From Cryptosporangium phraense (GTDB lineage: Bacteria; Actinomycetota; Actinomycetes; Mycobacteriales; Cryptosporangiaceae): a DNA stretch of 64,000 bases. Shown piece by piece: positions 59,057 to 64,000 of the stretch. Position 1 is the first letter of the stretch. Each line of letters starts with the position of its first letter. The translations under genes were made by a program, and so were the position numbers. The stretch spans positions 124,001-188,000 of the forward strand of contig NZ_VIRS01000017.1 in NCBI RefSeq assembly GCF_006912135.1. Direction: 5' to 3'. Under the pieces are notes generated by a model. That model was not told the DNA's origin. It worked only from the letters and a program-made list of their open reading frames with translations, and ran no database searches.

Positions 59057-59610
59057 AGGCGCTGGTGATGGCGGTCGTTGTACTGGCGCTGGTGCTGATC
59101 GGACGACCGGCCGCGGCCGCGACGCCGACCGCCGTCCTCACCTCGGCGAGCGTCACGTTCACGACGACGGACGAGGACAAGGACGGCGACACGGCGGTCT
59201 ACCTGGAGTTGAAGACCGGGGACGGGCGGCAGGCCGGCTGGCTCACCGGCTTCTACGGTCGTTTCGACGACGGGTCGGTGCACGGGCCGCTCACGTTCTC
59301 CGACGGCACCTCGTACGTGCTGGCCGAGAAGAACCGCAGCCTGAGCGAGTCGAACCGGGCCCTGACCGCGTCGTTCGCACCGGTGTCCCAGGTGAGGGTG
59401 CCGAACGTGATCGGGCAGACCGAGGCCGCGGCGAAGGCGGCCGTGCGAGCGGCGGGACTGACCCCGGGTGCGGTCACTCACGAGGTCGATCCGCGCTGCG
59501 AGCACGTCGGCGTGGTGCATCGCGAGATCCCGGGCGCCGGTGCGCTTGTCGACGGCGGTTCCGTGGTCGTGCTCGTCATCGGCGACGAGCCGAAGACGCA
59601 CTGCCCTTAG
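59053..59610 (+). CDS. secreted protein with a PASTA-like domain
   Basis: 185 residues. A signal peptide (KALVMAVVVLALVLIGRPAA) with an AAA-type cleavage site is followed by a beta-rich region (VTFTTTDEDKDGDTAVYLEL) and one PASTA-like repeat: VPNVIGQTEAAAKAAVRAAG, LTPGAVTHEVDPRC and VDGGSVVVLVIGDEP. PASTA domains bind muropeptides or beta-lactams. It lies just after a broken duplicate, with the ATG overlapping its stop. Two cysteines (about 154 and the penultimate residue) may form a disulfide. Its partner is unknown. Confidence 0.83.
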   Translation: MKALVMAVVVLALVLIGRPAAAATPTAVLTSASVTFTTTDEDKDGDTAVYLELKTGDGRQAGWLTGFYGRFDDGSVHGPLTFSDGTSYVLAEKNRSLSESNRALTASFAPVSQVRVPNVIGQTEAAAKAAVRAAGLTPGAVTHEVDPRCEHVGVVHREIPGAGALVDGGSVVVLVIGDEPKTHCP

Positions 59611-60476
59611 CGCAGGTGGACGGATGCCCAGTCGGCGAGGGTGCGGGGGGTGAGGCCCTGGGCGTGGGCGAATTCGGGGCGGGCCGGGGCCGGGTGGTCG
59701 GTCGAGTAGCGCTGGGCGCGGGCGAAATGCTCCGCCGGCCCCTCGCCCTCGGCGGGCAGCGCGATCTCGGTGCCGAGCACGTCCGAGAGGATCTTCGCGA
59801 CCTCGCGCATCGACAGCCGGTCGCCGGCCAGCTCGAGCTCGACGCCGTCGAAGCGGGCCGGGTCGGCGAACGCGGCCGCGGCGGCCGCGCCGATGTCGTC
59901 GGTGGCGATCCAGGGCTGGGGCACGTCCGGGTCGTGCGCGACCAGCAGCCGGTCGTCGGTGCCGTTGGCGAAGTAGAACGACGGCCGGATCAGGTTCTCC
60001 ATGAACGTCGACGGGCGCAGGATCGTCCAGTGCTCGACGCCGGACGTCCGGACGAAGTCTTCGATCTGGGCCTTCGTGCGCCAGTAGTGCGGCATGTGCT
60101 CGCCGTACTTCTCAGGGTCGGGCAACGGGCGGCCGGTGCCGGAGACCGACGTGTGCACGATCTGCTCGACGCCGGTCCGCACGGCCGCGTCCACGAGGTT
60201 GCGGCCGTGGCGGACCTCGGCGTCGCCCAGCAGGTTCTCCAGGTCGGGAAGCTGCACCGAGAACACGCCCCGGACGCCGTCCGCGGCCGCGCGCAGCGAC
60301 GCGGGGTCGTCGTAGTCGGTGGCGACCACCTCGGCGTCGGCGTCGGCGAGCGCCCGGGCCCGCGGGTGGTCGGGGTCGCGGACCAGCGCGCGGACCGGCG
60401 TGCCCTGCGCGAGCAGGGCTCGGGTCGCGGCGCTGCCCTGGCGGCCGGTGGCGCGGGCGACGAGAACTGGACGCAT
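59607..60476 (-). CDS. NmrA-like NAD(P)-binding protein
   Basis: 289 residues, atypical SDR. MRPVLVARATGRQGSAATRA replaces the first Gly of the usual GATGxxG motif with Arg. VRALVRDPDHPRARALADAD, VFSVQLPDLENLLGDAEVRH and LRPSTFMENLIRPSFYFANG are the family's later motifs. NmrA and HSCARG proteins sense the NADP ratio or act as NAD(P)H-quinone oxidoreductase; catalytic Tyr is not conserved. AGGGAGGAAC before ATG 60476 fits. It is divergent from a TetR gene, with an inverted repeat in between. Confidence 0.88.
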   Translation of the reverse strand: MRPVLVARATGRQGSAATRALLAQGTPVRALVRDPDHPRARALADADAEVVATDYDDPASLRAAADGVRGVFSVQLPDLENLLGDAEVRHGRNLVDAAVRTGVEQIVHTSVSGTGRPLPDPEKYGEHMPHYWRTKAQIEDFVRTSGVEHWTILRPSTFMENLIRPSFYFANGTDDRLLVAHDPDVPQPWIATDDIGAAAAAAFADPARFDGVELELAGDRLSMREVAKILSDVLGTEIALPAEGEGPAEHFARAQRYSTDHPAPARPEFAHAQGLTPRTLADWASVHLR

Positions 60477-60496
60477 GTGTTCCTCCCTGAGCGGTT

Positions 60497-60556
60497 CGAA
60501 ACGGGGTGGCCCTCCGTTTCTCGCTGGGTACGATACGGGGGCCCACCCCGTTTTCG
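60497..60556. promoter_or_regulatory. inverted repeat between divergent NmrA and TetR genes
   Basis: CGAAACGGGGTGG (60497-60509) and CCACCCCGTTTTCG (60543-60556) are inverted, with one extra T. GATACG between them may be part of the TetR gene promoter. It is a candidate TetR operator. Confidence 0.5.
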
Positions 60557-60571
60557 TCAAGAGGGGCTCGA

Positions 60572-61102
60572 ATGGTGCGTGCGGACCAGGCGCGGAACCG
60601 GGCGGCGCTGATCGCGGCCGCGGCCGACGTCATCGCCGTGGACGGGGCCGACGCGTCGCTGGAGGAGATCGCCCGCCGGGCCGGGGTCGGCTCGGCGACG
60701 CTGCACCGGCACTTCCCGTCCCGGCGGGCGCTGTGGGAGGCGGTGTTCCACGACCGGGTCGTCGGGCTCTGCGTCCGGGCGGGCGAGCTCTCCGACGACC
60801 AGGACGGGCTGGTCACCTGGCTCGGGGAGCTGGCGGCGTACTCCGCGTCGGCCCGCGGGCTGGCGTTGGCCCTGCTGGAGAGCCCGGGTGGGATCGCCGC
60901 CGAGGACACCTGCCACGGCCTCATGCGCGACGCCGCCGGCGGTCTGCTCGAGCGCGCGACCGCGGCCGGGACGGTCCGGCCCGGAGTCGACGTCGACGAC
61001 CTGCTGCGGCTGGTGAGCGCGATTTCGTTCGCCACCGAGGGGGACGAGCCGGGCGCGGCGAGGCTCCTCGATCTCGCCGTCCGCGGGCTGGCCCGGGTCT
61101 AG
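60572..61102 (+). CDS. TetR family transcriptional regulator
   Basis: 176 residues. MVRADQARNRAALIAAAADV, LEEIARRAGVGSATLHRHFP and SRRALWEAVFHDRVVGLC form the DNA-binding domain, and the C-terminal part (GELSDDQDGLVTWLGELAAY) is the SbtR-like type. GAGGGG precedes ATG 60572. It is divergent from the NmrA gene and probably represses it. An upstream in-frame start at 60506 would overlap the operator. Confidence 0.9.
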   Translation: MVRADQARNRAALIAAAADVIAVDGADASLEEIARRAGVGSATLHRHFPSRRALWEAVFHDRVVGLCVRAGELSDDQDGLVTWLGELAAYSASARGLALALLESPGGIAAEDTCHGLMRDAAGGLLERATAAGTVRPGVDVDDLLRLVSAISFATEGDEPGAARLLDLAVRGLARV

Positions 61103-61104
61103 AT

Positions 61105-61538
61105 GGTTGATTGCGATGTTCAGTGGTCGTAGGCGGTCAGCGATCGGGTGGCCGGTAGGGGTGCAGACCAGAGGCGGGCGCAGGTCCCAGAACCATCGGG
61201 AGTGTGACGCGTAGTAGCCGTAGTGGGCGTAGCCGGCCAGATCGGAGCTCCCGGGAGGCGCCGCAGCGGAGTCGGCCAGCCACAGGTCGCCGTGCCGGAA
61301 CGTGGTGTCGCGGGCTGATTCCCGCTGCATCCGGGCTAGCAGGCCACCCGCGGCGCGCAGGCGGGCGGTGACCAGGCGCAGCCGGCGACGTTCGGAGGTG
61401 ACCCGGAGCAGGGGCTGCGCTGTTGCGGCGGTCAGCAGCTGCTCGTCGGAGAACACCGCCGGACGGCCGGCGGCGGGGCACCCGATCATCGATCCCTACG
61501 CAGAGTGCGGTCAGGAGGGTGTCGAGGTCTTCGGTCAC
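61105..61538 (-). pseudogene. IS982-family transposase remnant, frameshifted and truncated
   Basis: The minus-strand start TEDLDTLLTALCVGIDDRVP (61538 leftwards) matches the N-terminus of IS982-type transposases. After a frame change come VFSDEQLLTAATAQPLLRV, DLWLADSAAAPPGSSDLAGY and AHYGYYASHSRWFWDLRPPL with VCTPTGHPIA, which are conserved blocks up to the mid-catalytic region. The C-terminal half is gone, replaced by unrelated sequence before the TetR end. It cannot be active. A related 60-bp element lies just upstream. Confidence 0.8.
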
Positions 61539-61547
61539 ACGCAGACC

Positions 61548-61611
61548 AGCGGCACCCTCCGTCGCACGTCACGGGGTCAACCACGCCGCCACGCCGTCAG
61601 GAATCAATCAT
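61548..61611. repeat. 60-bp element shared with 30500-30558
   Basis: It lies 10 bp upstream of the IS982-type transposase remnant start, so it may be the leader or terminal segment of that element. Shared blocks are GCGGCACC, TCCGTCGC, GTCACGGG, CACGCC and GGAATCAA-CAT. The remainder of the gap to 61660 shows nothing else. Confidence 0.55.
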
Positions 61612-61660
61612 CCAGCGGGCTCTGGACAGATCGGCGTGAGATGCGTCATGCTCGGTCGCG

Positions 61661-61676
61661 GCATACTGCATACAGT
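61661..61676 (+). promoter_or_regulatory. putative operator/-10 upstream of the MFS oxalate gene
   Basis: GCATACTGCATAC (61661-61673) runs into TACAGT (61671-61676), a possible -10 box. The 13-mer recurs, inverted and with one change, before frc (GTATGCAATATGC at 63204-63216). Such ATAC/GTAT motifs are typical of GntR-FCD binding sites. Confidence 0.5.
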
Positions 61677-61689
61677 AGGCAGGTGTGCG

Positions 61690-63075
61690 ATGGAGCATTC
61701 GCTGGTGACCGACGTCCACGGCCGGCAGTACCGGGTCGGCGAGAGTGCCACTGATCTGACCGGACGGTCCCGGGCCTGGATGGTGCGGGCCCCGCAGGCC
61801 GCGATGGCGGCGGCGGGCCTGTTGCAGTACGGCGCGGCGGCGGTGCTCCCGGTGCTCGGCCGGGGGCGGGCCGAGGCACTGTGGTTGCTCGGGGTGTGGG
61901 TGGTGTGTCAGGCCGGGGTCGCGGTTCCGGCGACGTGGCTCTACCGGCGGTTCGGGGCTCGGCTGCTGGTGCCGGCCGGGGTCTGCTGTGCGGTGGGGTT
62001 GGCGGCGCTGGCTCACGGGGGGTCGTTCGGGGTTCTTCTGGCCGGGTACTCGCTGCTCGGTGGGGTGGGGGCGGGGCTGACGTACGCGGTGTGCGTGGGT
62101 GCGGTCACCGAGTGGTTCCCGGAGCGCATCGCGGGGGCCACCGGGGCGGTGAGCGGCGCGTTCGGGTACGGCTCGGTGCCGTTCGTCCTGGCCGCGGCGT
62201 GGGCCTTCGGCCCCTCCGCGACCGGCTCGGCCGCGAGCGGCGGGGTCCACTCGGCCGCGGGCGGCGGGGTCCACTCGGCCGCGGGCGGCGGGGTCCACTC
62301 GGCCGCGGGCGGCGCGGGCGTCCTCCTGCTCGACTCGGCGGCGGTGGTCGTCGGGTTGGCGGTGGTCGGGGCCGGGCTGATCCTGCGACGGCCGCCCGCG
62401 CACTGGTGGCCGGCTCAGCTCGATCCTCGCCTGTGGGCGATCGACCGGCGGCTCAACCGGAGCATCCCGCGGAACGCGCCGGCGATCCGGGCGTTCGGCC
62501 CGGCCGAGGCCCTGCGGACCGGCGCGCTCCCCTCGATGTGGCTGGTCGTCGGCGTGATCGCGGCGATGGCCCTGTTCGATCTCGGGTACCTGGCGACGTC
62601 CGGCGCCGGAGTCGCGGTCCCGATCGCCGTGCTCGCGCTGGCCACCGGCGCCGGGCGGGTCGTCACCGGGCGGCTGTCCGACCGGCTCGGGCGGCGCCGG
62701 ATGCTGGTCGCGGCCCTGCTGCTGGGCGGCCTCGGTCAGCTGGGGATCGCCGCCGACGGCCCGGTGCAGCTCGCGTCGGCAGCGGTGGCCGGAGCGGGCA
62801 CCGGAGCGGGGTACTCACTGCTGGTCGGCCTGGTCCGCGACTGGTTCGGCGACGAGGCCACGCTGCCCAACTACGGCCTCGTCTACAGCGGCAAAGCCGC
62901 CGGGGGAGCAGTCGGCCTCCTTCTGGTGGCGGCCGCCCCACCGTCCGCGAGCCTCCCCGCCGACGGCGGAACGGCCACCTTCGCGCTGGCCGCCGCACTG
63001 GGAATCGCCGGCGCCGTCGCCGCGGCCAGACTCCGCCGCCCCGGCCACCCCCAACTCCGCCTCCCCGGCCGCTGA
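61690..63075 (+). CDS. MFS transporter, oxalate/formate antiporter-like (OFA) family
   Basis: 461 residues with about 12 helices. AWMVRAPQAAMAAAGLLQYG opens the first helix, and WLYRRFGARLLVPAGV, GAGLTYAVCVGAVTEWFPER, FGYGSVPFVL and GRLSDRLGRRRMLVA follow the OFA and MFS pattern. The central loop has three GGVHSAAG repeats. The ATG follows a weak AGGTG site. frc follows 170 bp downstream on the same strand, and formate/oxalate exchange is the usual role beside it; substrate assignment rests on this neighbour. Confidence 0.85.
   Translation: MEHSLVTDVHGRQYRVGESATDLTGRSRAWMVRAPQAAMAAAGLLQYGAAAVLPVLGRGRAEALWLLGVWVVCQAGVAVPATWLYRRFGARLLVPAGVCCAVGLAALAHGGSFGVLLAGYSLLGGVGAGLTYAVCVGAVTEWFPERIAGATGAVSGAFGYGSVPFVLAAAWAFGPSATGSAASGGVHSAAGGGVHSAAGGGVHSAAGGAGVLLLDSAAVVVGLAVVGAGLILRRPPAHWWPAQLDPRLWAIDRRLNRSIPRNAPAIRAFGPAEALRTGALPSMWLVVGVIAAMALFDLGYLATSGAGVAVPIAVLALATGAGRVVTGRLSDRLGRRRMLVAALLLGGLGQLGIAADGPVQLASAAVAGAGTGAGYSLLVGLVRDWFGDEATLPNYGLVYSGKAAGGAVGLLLVAAAPPSASLPADGGTATFALAAALGIAGAVAAARLRRPGHPQLRLPGR
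62239..62310 (+). repeat. three in-frame 24-bp tandem repeats
   Basis: GGCGGGGTCCACTCGGCCGC-GGGC recurs three times (62239, 62263, 62287), coding GGVHSAAG. It lies in a loop of the MFS protein between helices six and seven. The copies are nearly identical, so it is a recent expansion. Confidence 0.88.
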
Positions 63076-63199
63076 CGACCCCGGCCCACGCCCGCAACCC
63101 GCGCCCCGAGCCACAACCCCGCGGCCACCGCCCCACCAGCACTTCTCTGTTCACTCTGGACAACCGATGTGATCTAGGCCACCATACTGGATCACGTCA

Positions 63200-63216
63200 T
63201 ACGGTATGCAATATGC
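63200..63216 (+). promoter_or_regulatory. putative operator/-10 upstream of frc
   Basis: TACGGT (63200-63205) overlaps GTATGCAATATGC (63204-63216), the inverted form of the site before the MFS gene with 12 of 13 bases shared. Binding would cover a -10 box about 40 bp before the frc ATG. Confidence 0.5.
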
Positions 63217-63244
63217 AGGCGCCCGACGACGCAGGAGGACGACG

Positions 63245-64000
63245 ATGGGTAAGGCACTCGAGGGCATCCGGATCCTCGACATGACTCACGTCCAGTCAGG
63301 ACCCTCGGCCACGCAACTACTCGCCTGGCTCGGCGCAGACGTCATCAAGCTCGAAGCCCCCGGCAAAGGCGACATCACCCGCCAGCAACTCCGCGACCTC
63401 CCCGACGTCGACTCCCTGTACTTCACGATGCTCAACTGCAACAAGCGCAGCATCACGGTCAACATGAAGTCCGACGAGGGCAAAGAGGTCTTCACCCGCC
63501 TGGTCCAGGAATCGGACGTGCTCGTCGAGAACTTCGGTCCCGGCGTCGTCGACCGCTTCGGCTTCGCCTGGGAGCGCCTGCAGGAGCTCAACCCGCGCCT
63601 GGTCTACGCGTCGATCAAGGGCTTCGGCCCCGGCCGGTACGCGGGCTTCAAGGCCTACGAGGTCGTCGCGCAGGCGATGGGCGGCTCGATGAGCACCACC
63701 GGCGACGAGGACGGCCCGCCGACCGCGACCGGCGCCCAGATCGGCGACTCCGGCACCGGCGTCCACCTGGTCGCGGGCATCCTGGCCGCGCTGCTGCAGC
63801 GCACCACCACCGGCCGCGGCCAGCGGGTCCAGGTCGCGATGCAGGACGCGGTGCTCAACCTCTGCCGGGTGAAGCTCCGCGACCAGCAGCGGCTGGCCCA
63901 CGGACCCCTCGGCGAGTACCCGAACGACAACTTCGGCGACGAGGTCCCGCGCTCCGGCAACGCGTCCGGGGGTGGCCAGCCCGGCTGGGCGGTCAAGTGC
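63245..64000 (+). CDS. frc: formyl-CoA:oxalate CoA-transferase, N-terminal part; runs off the right edge
   Basis: 252 residues are visible. [60 protein letters not shown] and [20 protein letters not shown] follow Oxalobacter Frc almost block by block. The catalytic Asp168 in IGDSGTG corresponds to Asp169. The glycine loop over the active site reads SGGGQPGW where Oxalobacter has GGGGQPGW. The enzyme moves CoA from formyl-CoA to oxalate, making oxalyl-CoA for decarboxylation. AGGAGG about 6 nt before ATG supports the start. Oxalyl-CoA decarboxylase would be expected nearby, outside this window. Confidence 0.93.
   Translation, partial: MGKALEGIRILDMTHVQSGPSATQLLAWLGADVIKLEAPGKGDITRQQLRDLPDVDSLYFTMLNCNKRSITVNMKSDEGKEVFTRLVQESDVLVENFGPGVVDRFGFAWERLQELNPRLVYASIKGFGPGRYAGFKAYEVVAQAMGGSMSTTGDEDGPPTATGAQIGDSGTGVHLVAGILAALLQRTTTGRGQRVQVAMQDAVLNLCRVKLRDQQRLAHGPLGEYPNDNFGDEVPRSGNASGGGQPGWAVKC

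Overview
The window is a 64 kb stretch of very GC-rich chromosome from an actinomycete. The evidence is dense coding with strong G/C third positions, many GTG starts, frequent 4-bp ATGA/GTGA overlaps, several genes with a TANNNT box 6-7 nt before the start (leaderless pattern), a PHO-box-like repeat, and actinobacterial families (CU044_5270-type proteins, DUF3349, a pitA cluster with the mycobacterial Rv0543c-Rv0545c order). A Cryptosporangium/Frankia-like organism would fit, but the genus cannot be fixed from the sequence alone. I saw no rRNA, tRNA, CRISPR array, intact prophage or intact insertion sequence.

Layout. 1-2.9 kb: 5' part of an Hsp70-like gene, a TetR/metallo-beta-lactamase pair and a LysE exporter. 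2.9-6.3 kb: a minus-strand operon with an NCS1 permease, Asp/Glu/hydantoin racemase, GntR regulator and GNAT acetyltransferase, suggesting hydantoin or related N-compound use. 7-9 kb: a SigL-like ECF sigma factor, its zinc-finger anti-sigma and a membrane-anchored protein. 9.5-11.7 kb: ribA, a repeat array and a DUF2889 protein with an internal tandem repeat. 11.8-14.2 kb: DedA and a two-component system. 14.2-17.3 kb: MFS pump, thioesterase, HxlR regulator and a lone BTAD protein. 17.4-22.7 kb: SDR, a 929-residue DUF4062-STAND-TPR protein, crotonase, and MarR with its divergent oxidoreductase. 23.7-24.1 kb: IS5-type remnant. 24.1-27.9 kb: CitA/DcuS-type sensor, regulator and DctA dicarboxylate transporter. 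28-35.8 kb: CoA and ester metabolism (two family III CoA-transferases/racemases, amidohydrolase, crotonase, thioesterase, esterase-like protein) and a TetR/MDR pair. 35.9-42.4 kb: CorA, beta-phosphoglucomutase plus GH65 phosphorylase, DUF4231 protein and a membrane-anchored Hsp70-like protein. 42.4-44.4 kb: phosphate transporter cluster. 44.6-47 kb: MFS/TetR. 47-55.7 kb: nine overlapping or closely spaced minus-strand genes (SnoaL-like, DUF1214, SDR, sulfotransferase, then two ECF sigma factors and three CU044_5270-type proteins). 55.7-58.4 kb: divergent cysD and fused cysNC, which make PAPS. 58.4-61.5 kb: a broken and an intact PASTA-type secreted protein, NmrA/TetR pair and IS982-type remnant. 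61.7-64 kb: OFA-type MFS transporter and formyl-CoA transferase (frc, cut by the window end), an oxalate module.

The most interesting units are the PAPS genes placed divergently from a sulfotransferase operon, the tandem sigma/CU044_5270 modules with a shared upstream motif, the DUF4062-STAND protein, and the oxalate genes sharing a 13-bp upstream motif. Functional links are inferences from gene order and motifs. No database search was possible.
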